Origin: Novosphingobium endophyticum
GTDB taxonomy: Bacteria > Pseudomonadota > Alphaproteobacteria > Sphingomonadales > Sphingomonadaceae
Assembly (NCBI RefSeq): GCF_014640675.1
Contig: NZ_BMHK01000017.1
Coordinates: 1 to 64,000 of the forward strand
Length of the DNA: 64,000 nucleotides
Direction of reading: 5' to 3'
This document shows positions 9,080 through 17,189 of the stretch, one piece after another (position 1 is the stretch's first letter; each line of letters starts with the position of its first letter). A program made the position numbers and the translations under genes. The notes beneath the pieces were generated by a model that saw nothing but the letters and a program-made list of their open reading frames with translations, searched no databases and had not been told where the DNA came from.

Positions 9080-9673
9080 ATGAGCAAGCTGCGTCCCGAC
9101 CTTGCGGTGATCGCCGTCAATGTCGCGCCCGGATCGAGCGTGCTCGACGTCGGCTGCGGCGACGGCACGCTGCTTGCCGCCCTGCGCGACGAAAAGCAGT
9201 GCGACGCGCGCGGCATGGAACTCGATTCCGCCAACGTCGGCGAATGCGTCGCCCGGGGGCTCTCGGTGATCCAGGGCGATGCGGACAAGGACCTGGCCTT
9301 CTACCCGGACAAGTCGGTCGACTACGCGATCCTCAGCCAGACCCTGCAGACGACGATGCGGCCCGACATGGCGCTGGAGCAACTGCTGCGCATCGGCCGC
9401 AAGGCCTTCGTCAGCTTTCCCAACTTCGCGCACTGGCGCGTGCGCCTCTCGTTGCTGTGGGGCGGCCGCATGCCGGTGACGCGCCTGCTGCCGGTGGCGT
9501 GGTACGAGACGCCCAACATCCACCACCTCACCATCGATGACTTCCGCGCGCTGGTGAAGGAGCGGGGGATCGCGGTGGAAGGGTGCTGGTTCCTCTCGGG
9601 CGATACGCGGTGCAGCCCGGCCGCTGCGAACTTCCGCGCGGAACACGCGGTGTTCCTGCTGTCGCGGGGGTAA
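9080..9673 (+). CDS. metW: Methionine biosynthesis protein MetW
   Basis: A 197-residue MetW with a class I methyltransferase fold (VLDVGCGDGTLLAAL). The typical SFPNFAHWRVRL and WYETPNIHHLTIDDF blocks follow. It is found with MetX and is needed for full homoserine acetylation activity in some bacteria. The start is ATG 9080, but the in-frame GTG at 9068, overlapping the metX stop, could also serve. Confidence 0.92.
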   Translation: MSKLRPDLAVIAVNVAPGSSVLDVGCGDGTLLAALRDEKQCDARGMELDSANVGECVARGLSVIQGDADKDLAFYPDKSVDYAILSQTLQTTMRPDMALEQLLRIGRKAFVSFPNFAHWRVRLSLLWGGRMPVTRLLPVAWYETPNIHHLTIDDFRALVKERGIAVEGCWFLSGDTRCSPAAANFRAEHAVFLLSRG

Positions 9674-9700
9674 ACGCGGCAGGCGTCATCCCGGACCGGG

Positions 9701-9940
9701 CTATCGCCCGGAAGAGGCGGGCTCTTCGTGTCCGTTCGCGCCCAGCACGCTGAAATCCTGGGATTTCACTCCGGCCCCGGCCTTCGCGAAACCTTCCGCC
9801 GCCAGACCGCGCTTGAGCAGTTCGCGCACTGCCGCCGCGCGCGTCGGCATCCTTCGCGCAAAGCGCCAGTCGTCGATGGCTTGCAGTTCGCCCTCCGAGA
9901 CCATGATCTGCAAGCGTTGTTCGCGCGTCCGCTCGGCCAA
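9701..9940 (-). CDS. Small ribbon-helix-helix-like protein, TTG start
   Basis: A 79-residue basic protein with a likely ribbon-helix-helix fold: a short strand (R-L-Q-I-M-V-S) and two helices (ELQAIDDWRFARRMPTRAAAVRELLKRGL), as in CopG/MetJ-type DNA-binding proteins. No ATG fits. TTG at 9940 is preferred because a GAGGAA ribosome site lies 6 bp upstream and homology-like sequence begins there. It stands alone, with metW convergent. Target unknown. Confidence 0.65.
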   Translation of the reverse strand: MAERTREQRLQIMVSEGELQAIDDWRFARRMPTRAAAVRELLKRGLAAEGFAKAGAGVKSQDFSVLGANGHEEPASSGR

Positions 9941-10160
9941 GGCAGATTCCTCCGTGCTCGATCTTGGTGCGTGTTCCAAAATAGGAGATGACGCGGAGTG
10001 TGTAAATAGGTGTGCCTGCGTTTCTTGGGGCACTTACTCATTTGTCTGATAGTGTCTGTTTGGATCCATATTATTTGAACTGTTGCAGATAGTATATTGA
10101 TAGTTGTGCCGCATTGTATTATATGATGCCTTTGTCACTCAAAATTATGGAGCAGCGGCA

Positions 10161-10361
10161 ATGCCTCTTTTTTTACTTGTGCTGGAGGAAGATGGACGAG
10201 GCGAGCCCAAGAAGATAGAGTTCATCTCCGAAGACCCGTCCCAGGCTTTCGAAATCCTGAAGCAGGAGCAGAGCGGCAGAGCGGCCGTGCTCTGGCAGGA
10301 AGGTAAGCGCCTCGGAACCTTGCAGCGCACCAAGGCGGGCGTCTGGGAACTCGCACATTGA
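10161..10361 (+). CDS. Small hypothetical protein (66 aa)
   Basis: An acidic 66-residue protein beginning MPLFLLVLEED and ending in AGVWELAH. It looks like a compact alpha/beta microprotein, with no signal peptide or membrane helix. The ATG at 10161 has a GGAG-like site upstream; the frame also opens at 10104 inside an unusually AT-rich stretch (about 10040-10150) that is probably its promoter. A CCGCC/GGCGG hairpin lies after the stop. Family not recognised. Confidence 0.6.
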   Translation: MPLFLLVLEEDGRGEPKKIEFISEDPSQAFEILKQEQSGRAAVLWQEGKRLGTLQRTKAGVWELAH

Positions 10362-10386
10362 ATCGCGTGCCTTTCCGCGTCTCTAC

Positions 10387-10401
10387 CCGCCTTCGGGGCG
10401 G
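10387..10401 (+). terminator. Short GC hairpin after the 66-aa gene
   Basis: CCGCC and GGCGG flank a TTCGG loop 26 bp after the stop. There is no T tract behind it, so it is at best a weak terminator candidate. Confidence 0.3.
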
Positions 10402-10882
10402 CCTGTATGTCGATGAGTCAAATTGACATGACGAACCATATAGGTTGCAAACCGCGGCCGCCGGTTACCACCCGGCATCACGGCGGGTGCGGGGAGCGCA
10501 AGGCCTTCGCTCATATGTTACCCGCACATGCGGCCGGCGTCCCCGGACGGGCGCGTCCGGTTCGCTGCGAGGCCATTTGCTCAGGGCCCTGGTAAGGCCC
10601 ACTGGCCGGTGTGGACGAACGAGCCCCCTTCCGCCGGTGCCTCGCAGCCGGGCTGTGCCGATGGACCTTGCGCGGTTCCCCCACCGGCCACTCGCCACAA
10701 GGAACCCGTAGCCCCGCCCGCGCAGGAACTCCGCCTGCCGAGGCCAACCCCCGCGCCGGCCGCACCGTCCGCCGTGCCCGAACCCTCCCCCGGCGTTATC
10801 CCGCATTCGCCAGCGGGCGATCAGTCGCGTCCGTTGCCCCTCCGTCAACTCCAGCTCGGGGAGGAACTGACGGGGCATTCCC
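10402..10882. other. Long gap without a recognised gene
   Basis: GC-rich sequence with several open frames on both strands, but none shows family-like sequence or a good ribosome site. Several short hyphenated palindromes occur. I looked for SRP RNA, RNase P RNA and tmRNA core motifs and found none. It may be decayed coding DNA or repeat-derived sequence. Confidence 0.4.
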
Positions 10883-11032
10883 AATTCCTCCCCGAGCTTG
10901 TCTCGGGGAGGGGGACCGCCGCCGCAGGCGGTGGTGGAGGGGGTCTGCGTCCCCCAGCAGGGCGTTGCGTTCGGGCGAGAGCCCCCTCCACCATCCTTCG
11001 GATGGTCCCCCTCCCCGCAAGCGGGGAGGAAT
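10883..11032. repeat. Pair of inverted palindromic intergenic repeats
   Basis: Two copies of one bipartite element in opposite orientation (10883-10943 and about 10982-11032). Each holds a CCTCCCCG/CGGGGAGG hairpin followed by a second small hairpin and a TGGAGGGGG-like end. This is REP-like intergenic DNA of the type frequent in sphingomonads. It does not appear to code. Confidence 0.6.
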
Positions 11033-11066
11033 GGGCCCGATGGACACCTGTCAACTTCCCATGCTA

Positions 11067-11081
11067 TATGTGATTCACATA
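11067..11081. promoter_or_regulatory. Likely autoregulatory operator of the HTH gene
   Basis: TATGTGATTCACATA is a perfect 15-bp palindrome with a central T. It lies 31 bp before the HTH gene and 11 bp before a short MEFE-starting frame, where a promoter should be. Antitoxin-type XRE repressors commonly bind such sites to control their own operon. Confidence 0.5.
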
Positions 11082-11112
11082 GTTCACGCGGCATGGAGTT
11101 CGAGGCGAAGCA

Positions 11113-11403
11113 ATGCGAGCGAACAAAGAGACTACGATCGCCATTCCGGCTGACCCGAACGATCCGGAGGACTTCGATGTCACCGAGGCGGCGCTCGAAC
11201 GCGGGCTGATGGGCCGCCGCGTCCGCAAGCTGCGCAACCGGCTGGGCATGACGCAGAAGGAATTCGCGAACGTGTTCGGCATCCCGGCTAACAGCATCCG
11301 GCAGTACGAGATCGGCCGCTACATGCCGCCGCCCGCCGTGCGCGCCTACCTCAAGGTGATCGAGGCGGAGCCGGAGATGGTCAGGCGGGTGATGGCGGGG
11401 TAG
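11113..11403 (+). CDS. XRE-family helix-turn-helix protein, antitoxin-like
   Basis: A 96-residue protein. The N-terminal tail (about 1-25) is acidic. The rest is an XRE helix-turn-helix (about 34-85): RRVRKLRNRLGMTQKEFANVF, then IPANSIRQYEIG as recognition region, then RAYLKVIEAEP. Size and layout match HigA/YiaG-type antitoxins. No toxin gene lies beside it. Directly upstream, a frame beginning M-E-F-E at 11093 resembles the first residues of BrnT toxins but then loses similarity, so this may be an antitoxin left after toxin deletion (inference). Confidence 0.75.
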   Translation: MRANKETTIAIPADPNDPEDFDVTEAALERGLMGRRVRKLRNRLGMTQKEFANVFGIPANSIRQYEIGRYMPPPAVRAYLKVIEAEPEMVRRVMAG

Positions 11404-11440
11404 GTTCCTGCCGCTCCGGAGGCTAAGATGAACTCAGCCT

Positions 11441-11513
11441 CCGTTCGTGTCGAGCGAAGTCGAGACACGCAAGCGCCTCGCCTATGTGTCTCGACTTCGC
11501 TCGACACGAACGG
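11441..11513. repeat. Long perfect hairpin repeat between HTH gene and nadA
   Basis: Arms of 28 bp (11441-11468 and 11486-11513) are perfectly complementary around a 17-base loop. The arm contains the TCGAGCGAAGTCGAGACAC core seen in many sphingomonad intergenic repeats (from memory). It lies between two convergent genes and may also end transcription on both strands. Confidence 0.8.
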
Positions 11514-11558
11514 GGAAGTGTAGGGCTGCGCGCTTCTACTTTTCGCAACGCTCCCGCA

Positions 11559-12545
11559 TCACCGCGCCCCCAGGTCCCCCTTGCCGACGGTTCCGCTCGC
11601 CAACTCCAGCATCCGGTCGAGGCTCTTCTTTGCCGCGAGCCGCAGGCCTTCCTCGATCTCGATGCGCGGCTGCAGGTCGCGCAGCGCCAGATAGAGCTTC
11701 TCCAGCGTGTTGAGCGCCATGTAGGGGCAGATGTTGCAGGCGCAGTTGCCGTCCGCGCCGGGGGCGCCGATGAAGGTCTTGCCGGGCAGCGCCTTTTCCA
11801 TCTGGTGGATGATGTGCGGCTCGGTGGCGACGATCAGCGTCTCGCCTTCGAACTCCTGCGCGAACTTCAGGATGCCGCTGGTCGATCCGACATAATCGGC
11901 ATGGTCGATGATGTGCGGCGGGCATTCCGGGTGCGCGGCGATCGGGGCGCCGGGGTGCAGGGCCTTGAGCTTGAGCAGCTCGGTCTCGCTGAAGGCCTCG
12001 TGGACAATGCACACGCCGGGCCAGAGCAGCATCTCGCGGTTGAACTTGCGGGAGAGGTAGCCGCCCAGGTGCCGGTCGGGGCCGAAGATGATCTTCTGGT
12101 CCTTCGGTATCTGCTGGAGGATCGTCTCGGCGCTGGAACTGGTGACGATCACGTCGGAGAGCGCCTTAACCTCGGTCGAGCAGTTGATGTAGGTGAGCGC
12201 GATGTGATCGGGGTGCGCCTCGCGGAAGGCCTTGAACTTTTCCGGGGGGCAGGAATCTTCGAGGCTGCAGCCGGCCTCGAGATCGGGCAGGACGACGATC
12301 TTCTCGGGGCTGAGGATCTTGGCGGTATCGGCCATGAACTTGACGCCGCAGAAGGCGATGACGTCGGCATCGGTCGCGGCGGCCTTGCGGCTGAGTTCGA
12401 GGCTGTCGCCCACATAGTCCGCCAGGTCCTGGATTTCAGGCTTCTGGTAGTAGTGGGCCAGGATGACGGCGTTGCGCTCCTTGCGCAGCCGCTCGATCTC
12501 GGCGCGGATGTCGATGCCTGACAGATCGGCGGACATTACGGTCAT
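11559..12545 (-). CDS. nadA: Quinolinate synthase A
   Basis: A 328-residue NadA, the [4Fe-4S] enzyme that condenses iminoaspartate with dihydroxyacetone phosphate to quinolinate for NAD synthesis. It has VILAHYYQKPEIQDLADYVG near the start. Cluster-ligand cysteines are expected in YINCSTEVK, HPECPP and CACNICPYMA. Start ATG 12545 has an AGGGAA site upstream. No nadB or nadC partner is next to it. Confidence 0.95.
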   Translation of the reverse strand: MTVMSADLSGIDIRAEIERLRKERNAVILAHYYQKPEIQDLADYVGDSLELSRKAAATDADVIAFCGVKFMADTAKILSPEKIVVLPDLEAGCSLEDSCPPEKFKAFREAHPDHIALTYINCSTEVKALSDVIVTSSSAETILQQIPKDQKIIFGPDRHLGGYLSRKFNREMLLWPGVCIVHEAFSETELLKLKALHPGAPIAAHPECPPHIIDHADYVGSTSGILKFAQEFEGETLIVATEPHIIHQMEKALPGKTFIGAPGADGNCACNICPYMALNTLEKLYLALRDLQPRIEIEEGLRLAAKKSLDRMLELASGTVGKGDLGAR

Positions 12546-12643
12546 GGTATGCTTTTCCCTTTGATTTCCGGTCCGGTCTTTCACGCCGGATACGCAGGCT
12601 ATCTAGGGATTGAAAGGCCGCCTCCCAAGGGAAAATGCGATTG

Positions 12644-13357
12644 TCAGCCGCCGGCGATCCGCGCCGCGAGCGAGACGGTGAAGGGCGCGCGGCCCAGCAG
12701 CTCGAACAGGGCATGGTATCCGGCCACCACCGCCATGGCGATTATCGTGACGCGATGGACATGGCCGAAGGTCGCCCTGTCGTGGCGGGCAACCAGGACC
12801 AGCGTGCCGAGCTGGATGAGCATGCCCACCGTCTCGCCCCAGGGGCCGAGCAGGGGCATCGGCAGGAGGCGGCCGTATGCGGGTTCCATCAGCAGGACGT
12901 TGGCCCCGACCATGAAACGCCGATGCGCCTGGGTGTCGCGGCGATGCACGATCGCGGCCGCAACCATTCCGGCAAAGGCGGCAAGGCCGATGTGCGTCAG
13001 GGCGAGGAAATAGGCTGGCGTGAAGAAAGGCGGCACATGCGCGGTGCGGATCGCCATTATGGAAGAAAAACTGCCGAGAGCGACGACCGCTGCCGCAAGG
13101 ACCAGCCCGATCCGGCCAAGCCGCCGGTGCTGGGCGAGCGCATTGCGCTTCACTAGCGTCGGCTGGATCACGAAAAGCGCGAGCCAGGCCACCATGACGA
13201 GGGCGTGGACATGGATCCAGATCGGCACCGCGGGAATGTCGACGAAGCCGCGCGCGGCCCATTGGAAGAAGCCCAAAAGAATGAAAATGGCGATGCCAAG
13301 CGCGATCTTCTGCCAGAACGAAAGCGCGCCTGCGCGCGCGCCCGCAATGCTTGCCAT
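12644..13357 (-). CDS. Seven-helix integral membrane protein, unknown
   Basis: A 237-residue hydrophobic protein with about seven membrane helices. Conserved-looking polar spots are HVHALVMVAWLALFVIQP near helix 2, QHRRLGRIG, and HRRDTQAHRRFM. The His-rich pattern resembles DUF2306/cytochrome-b-like small membrane proteins, but I cannot assign a function. It lies alone, downstream of an MBL hydrolase gene on the same strand with a 77-bp gap. Confidence 0.7.
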   Translation of the reverse strand: MASIAGARAGALSFWQKIALGIAIFILLGFFQWAARGFVDIPAVPIWIHVHALVMVAWLALFVIQPTLVKRNALAQHRRLGRIGLVLAAAVVALGSFSSIMAIRTAHVPPFFTPAYFLALTHIGLAAFAGMVAAAIVHRRDTQAHRRFMVGANVLLMEPAYGRLLPMPLLGPWGETVGMLIQLGTLVLVARHDRATFGHVHRVTIIAMAVVAGYHALFELLGRAPFTVSLAARIAGG

Positions 13358-13434
13358 GTATTCCCCCGCATTTGTTCTGTTTTGCGGGTTGCAGTAATAC
13401 AGGATTTACTTTGCCGGCGCCAGAAGAACTGCAG

Positions 13435-14313
13435 TCACGCGGAAAGCAGCCACCGGTCTTCGGAATGCGCTACAACACCACGTTTTTCCAGGTCGATCAG
13501 GTGGGCGAGCACGGACCGGCCGGCCGCCGGCCAGAGGCGCTGGTCCACGCCCTTGTACATGTGCGGGACCATGTCGGCGATGCCATGGCGGCCCGCCTCG
13601 ATCTGGCGCAGGATCTGCTTTTCGCGGCTGCGGCGGTGGCCGATCATTCCCCGGACGAGTTGCCGGGGCTTTTCCACCGCCGGGCCATGGGCGGGGAAAT
13701 AGACGGTGTCCTGCTCACGCGCATAGAGCTTGGCGAGGCTTGCCATGTAGGCGGTCATGTCGCCGTCGGGGGGCGAGACCACGCTGGTCGACCAGCCCAT
13801 GACGTGATCGCCCGTGAACAGCGCGCCGGTTTCGGGCAGGGCAAAGCAGAGGTGATTGGACGTGTGTCCCGGCGTCGCGACGGCCGCCAGCGTCCAGCCG
13901 TCGCCCGAGACGATCTCGCCATCCTCCAGCACGCGGTGCGGGCGGTAATCGGGATCGAAAGCGGCATCGGCGCGCGGGCCGTCATCCTCCAGCGTGAGCG
14001 GTGCGCAGCCGATGACCGGCGCGTCGGTGCGCGCCGCGAGCGGGCCGGCCGCCGGGGAGTGGTCGCGATGGGTGTGGGTGCACAGGATCGCGGCGAGGGT
14101 CGCATCGCCGATCGCTTCGACCAGCGCGTCGAGATGCTCGGCCTCGTTGGGGCCGGGATCGATCACGGCGACGTCGCGGCCGGCGCCAACGATGTAGGTC
14201 TGGGTGCCGGTATAGGTGAAGGGCGAAGGATTGCGCGCAAGGACGCGCCGCACCAGCGGGCCGACCTGCTCGGCCACGGCATAGGATCGTTCGATCTGGG
14301 TCAGCGCGTCCAT
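13435..14313 (-). CDS. MBL-fold metallo-hydrolase (LACTB2-like)
   Basis: A 292-residue metallo-beta-lactamase-fold hydrolase. Zinc ligands appear in THTHRDHSPA (H-x-H-x-D-H), in TPGHTSNH and in FTGDHVM. A C-terminal winged-helix-like tail (about 225-290) is as in LACTB2-type proteins, some of which act on RNA. Substrate unknown. The start at ATG 14313 is chosen because MDALTQIERSY opens the family-like region. It is divergent from glpK. Confidence 0.85.
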   Translation of the reverse strand: MDALTQIERSYAVAEQVGPLVRRVLARNPSPFTYTGTQTYIVGAGRDVAVIDPGPNEAEHLDALVEAIGDATLAAILCTHTHRDHSPAAGPLAARTDAPVIGCAPLTLEDDGPRADAAFDPDYRPHRVLEDGEIVSGDGWTLAAVATPGHTSNHLCFALPETGALFTGDHVMGWSTSVVSPPDGDMTAYMASLAKLYAREQDTVYFPAHGPAVEKPRQLVRGMIGHRRSREKQILRQIEAGRHGIADMVPHMYKGVDQRLWPAAGRSVLAHLIDLEKRGVVAHSEDRWLLSA

Positions 14314-14425
14314 GGCGCCGATATGGGGTCTTGCAGCGCGGCTGTCGAGTATTGCGGCGCGGGCGTTCCGCAAGCCGCGCATCTGCGCTAGCTAAACGTC
14401 GGGGCAGGCATGAGAAAGGTGTTTC

Positions 14426-15904
14426 ATGGCAAGCGAAGCTGAACTGATCCTCGTTATCGATGCGGGCACGACGTCCACGCGGGCCATGGTCTTCGCGCTG
14501 GACGGAACCATGCGCGCCATGGCGCAGCGGCCACTGACGCAGCACTATCCGCGGGGCGGCTGGGTCGAGCACGATGCGGAGGAGATCTGGAGCGCCGCTC
14601 TTACCTGCGCGCGGCAGGCGGCGGCGCAGGTCGGCGGGGCGGACCGGATCGCCGCGATCGGCATTACCAACCAGCGCGAGACGGTGGTGGCCTGGGATCG
14701 GCAAAGTGGCGCGCCGCTCGCCCGCGCGATCGTCTGGCAGGACCGGCGCACGGCGGGCGTCTGCGATGCCTTGCGCGCGGCCGGGCACGAAGGGCGCGTC
14801 CAGGAAAGGACCGGGCTGCTCATCGATCCCTACTTCTCGGCCACCAAGATGCGCTGGCTGCTCGACAATGTACCCGAAGTGCGCGGGGCGGCCGAGGCGG
14901 GTAGGCTGGCGCTGGGGACCGTGGAGTCCTGGCTGCTCTACAATCTGACCGGCGGTGCGTTCGTGTCCGATGCCACCAATGCCAGCCGCACCAGCCTGCT
15001 GCCGCTGACATCGGGGCAGTGGGATGAGGAACTGTGCGAGCTTTTCGGCGTGCCCCTTGCGGCGCTGCCGCAGCTTGGCGACAACGCCGGCCCGCTCGGC
15101 ACCGCGCTGTCCGAATGGCTGGGGGCGCCGGTCCCGGTCACCGGCCTCGCCGGCGACCAGCAGGCCGCGACGATCGGCCAGACCTGCTTTGCGCCCGGCG
15201 AGACCAAGGCGACATACGGCACCGGCGCCTTCGTGCTCGCCAACATGGGCGCCGCCGTACCGCGCTCGGCGCACCGGCTGGTGGCGACCGTGCTGTGGCA
15301 GCTTGGCGGCGAGCGTTGCTATGCGCTGGAGGGCTCGGTCTTCGTGGCCGGAAGTCTGGTGCAGTGGCTGCGCGACAGCCTGGGGCTGATCGACGCGGCG
15401 GCGGAAACCGAGACGCTGGCCCGCTCCGTACCGGACAGCGGCGGCGTCGTCGTCGTGCCGGCGCTTTCGGGGCTGGGCGCGCCGCACTGGCGCGCCGACG
15501 CGCGGGCCAGCATCAGCGGCCTGTCCTTTGCCACCACCCGCGCCCACCTCGCGCGCGCCGCGCTCGAGGCGATGGCGATGCAGACGCGCGACCTTGCCGA
15601 GGCTTTCGCTGCGGACGGCGCTACCTGGACGACCCTGCGCGTCGATGGCGGCATGAGCGCGAACGACTGGATGGCGCAGGATCTCGCCGACGTGCTCGCG
15701 CTGCCGGTGGAGCGGCCCGAATTCATCGAGACGACCGCGCTGGGCGCGGGAATGCTGGCGGCGCTGGGGGCAGGGCTCTTCGCGTCGCTCGAAGAGGCGG
15801 GCAGGGCGATGTCTGGCAGGCGCCGCCTGTTCGCGCCGGCCATGGATCAGGAGGTCCGCAACGAGCGTGTGCGCAACTGGCACCGCGCCCTGGCGAACGT
15901 CTAA
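14426..15904 (+). CDS. glpK: Glycerol kinase
   Basis: A 492-residue FGGY-family kinase phosphorylating glycerol to sn-glycerol 3-phosphate in the cytoplasm. Marks are VIDAGTTSTRAMVF, WVEHDAEEIW, ITNQRETVVAWD, IVWQDRRT, TYGTGAFVLAN and the C-terminal GALGAGMLAALG-type block. No glpF or glpD neighbours are visible, so it stands alone. Its stop overlaps the convergent rcdA stop by 4 bp. Confidence 0.94.
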   Translation: MASEAELILVIDAGTTSTRAMVFALDGTMRAMAQRPLTQHYPRGGWVEHDAEEIWSAALTCARQAAAQVGGADRIAAIGITNQRETVVAWDRQSGAPLARAIVWQDRRTAGVCDALRAAGHEGRVQERTGLLIDPYFSATKMRWLLDNVPEVRGAAEAGRLALGTVESWLLYNLTGGAFVSDATNASRTSLLPLTSGQWDEELCELFGVPLAALPQLGDNAGPLGTALSEWLGAPVPVTGLAGDQQAATIGQTCFAPGETKATYGTGAFVLANMGAAVPRSAHRLVATVLWQLGGERCYALEGSVFVAGSLVQWLRDSLGLIDAAAETETLARSVPDSGGVVVVPALSGLGAPHWRADARASISGLSFATTRAHLARAALEAMAMQTRDLAEAFAADGATWTTLRVDGGMSANDWMAQDLADVLALPVERPEFIETTALGAGMLAALGAGLFASLEEAGRAMSGRRRLFAPAMDQEVRNERVRNWHRALANV

Positions 15905-16362
15905 CCCGCCAGCCGCTGCTCGATGCGCTCGCGCAGGCGTTCGAGCGCGTTGGGCTGGGCCTCGTCGTCCAGGCGCAGGTTCCGGTCCAGTCGCAGAAGC
16001 CGGTCGTAGAAGCGGCGCGTGGTTTCCACGAGGTCCGCGATGTCGGGATCGAGGCGGGCGAGCTGGTCCGGGTCGACCTGGCACATGTTCGGGGCGAGAC
16101 GGCCGTGGCGGCGAAGCTGGTATTCGGTGATCTCGCCCAGGAAATAGGCGCGGTGGTTGAGCAGCCACGCAACGGCGTGCATCATGCGGGTCGTCGTGCG
16201 CAGGCCCTCGCTAGACAGGGCGACGCGTGAGAGGTCTTCGACGCCGGTTTTGTCGAACTGCATGGACAGGGTGAAGGCGCCCCGCACCTCGTCCGAGAGC
16301 GTGAGGGCCTCGATATAGAGAGCCTCGATGATGCGCGGGCTGATGACGACCGGTTCCGACAT
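15901..16362 (-). CDS. rcdA: RcdA-like protein (DUF1465)
   Basis: A 153-residue helical DUF1465 protein. In Caulobacter the family member RcdA is an adaptor for ClpXP-driven degradation of the cell-cycle regulator CtrA. The start ATG 16362 opens MSEPVVISPRIIEALYIEAL, the usual N-terminus. The upstream gap carries a TTAACCAT box (16472-16479) and a GAATC site (16387-16391), which fit CtrA and CcrM control seen in alphaproteobacteria. The family assignment is good; the role is inferred by homology. Confidence 0.85.
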   Translation of the reverse strand: MSEPVVISPRIIEALYIEALTLSDEVRGAFTLSMQFDKTGVEDLSRVALSSEGLRTTTRMMHAVAWLLNHRAYFLGEITEYQLRRHGRLAPNMCQVDPDQLARLDPDIADLVETTRRFYDRLLRLDRNLRLDDEAQPNALERLRERIEQRLAG

Positions 16363-16471
16363 GGTCCGCGGATATTTATTAACTGCGAATCGCCAGCAAC
16401 AGTGCAATTGTGAAAATCCACGACCCGTTTCAGGACTGTCCCCCGATGACACGGTTCATGGTTGAGCGGCG

Positions 16472-16479
16472 TTAACCAT
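16472..16479. promoter_or_regulatory. Possible CtrA box upstream of rcdA
   Basis: TTAACCAT matches the 8-base CtrA motif described in alphaproteobacteria. It lies 110 bp before the rcdA start. A GANTC methylation site lies between them at 16387-16391. One 8-mer could occur by chance. Confidence 0.35.
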
Positions 16480-16512
16480 AAGTGCTTCGCGAAGTTGGAA
16501 AAATGCCTCTTT

Positions 16513-16710
16513 TCAGGCGATGATGTCGGGGATCAGGTAATCCTCGATCTGCGCGATCTGATCCTTGAGGGCGAGCTTGCGCTTCTTGAGACGCGCGATC
16601 TGCAGCTGGTCGGTCGAGCCGGCGGCCCCCAAGGCGTCGATCGCCGCGTCCAGATCGCGATGCTCGATCTTCAGGATTTCAAGGCGTTTGCGCAATTCCT
16701 CTTCGGTCAC
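16513..16710 (-). CDS. DUF465/YdcH-family microprotein, GTG start
   Basis: A 65-residue coiled-coil protein of the DUF465 family: TEEELRKRLEILKIEHRDLD followed by QIARLKKRKLALKDQIAQIE. GTG at 16710 is chosen because it has an AAGGA site 8 bp upstream and opens the family region; the longer frame upstream has unrelated composition. A second DUF465 gene is divergent at 16935, so the two share a 224-bp promoter region. Function of the family is unknown. Confidence 0.8.
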   Translation of the reverse strand: MTEEELRKRLEILKIEHRDLDAAIDALGAAGSTDQLQIARLKKRKLALKDQIAQIEDYLIPDIIA

Positions 16711-16934
16711 GCCGAAATTCCTTATATTATACAGCGTCTTGTAGGGCGGCGTGCTTGGCAATGCGGTGACGCTGCTCGACGCGCTCGACACGCGATTCAC
16801 CGAATATGAGGCATTCTTGCTCTTCGCAAGGTGCCCTGAATGTGGTTGGATCACTTTGCGCCGCATCCCCGTGATGTCGAGTCGCCATTCGGGAAGCCCG
16901 GCGCGGATCCGCCCCCTCAAGAGGAGAACCGTCC

Positions 16935-17090
16935 ATGGATAGTTCGCACGTCAGTGCCCTTCAGCTCAAGCATGCCGGTATCGAACGGCAACTCCATGAC
17001 GAAATGACGCGGCCGAGACCTGATAACGCCGTGATCCAGTCCCTCAAGAAGCGAAAGCTCAGGCTCAAGGAGGAAATTGAGCGTTTTTGA
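16935..17090 (+). CDS. DUF465-family microprotein (51 aa)
   Basis: A short gene with a GAGGAG ribosome site before ATG 16935. The 51 residues begin MDSSHVSALQLKHAGIERQL and end with the DUF465-type block IQSLKKRKLRLKEEIERF. It is divergent from the other DUF465 gene, and together they form a pair of tiny helical proteins, often seen together in sphingomonads. Function unknown. Confidence 0.75.
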   Translation: MDSSHVSALQLKHAGIERQLHDEMTRPRPDNAVIQSLKKRKLRLKEEIERF

Positions 17091-17189
17091 GCGCCAATTC
17101 CGCGACGAGACAGCGATAAGTTCCAGATTTGGCTGAATTGACGCGCCGGCTGCGTTCCCAAAGCGCCCACTTTGGGGTAGTCCTAAAGC

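Noticed and set aside
9684..9712. Fourth copy of the 100-bp palindromic repeat
   Set aside because: Only a CATCCCGGACCGGG...CCCGG piece is present and it lacks the shared inner block; it could be an unrelated hairpin.
10402..10882. Structured RNA (SRP, RNase P or tmRNA)
   Set aside because: Palindromes are present, but the core motifs of these RNAs are absent on both strands.
13982..16168. 728-codon minus-strand frame across glpK
   Set aside because: Antisense shadow of glpK and the MBL gene; no motif, no ribosome site.
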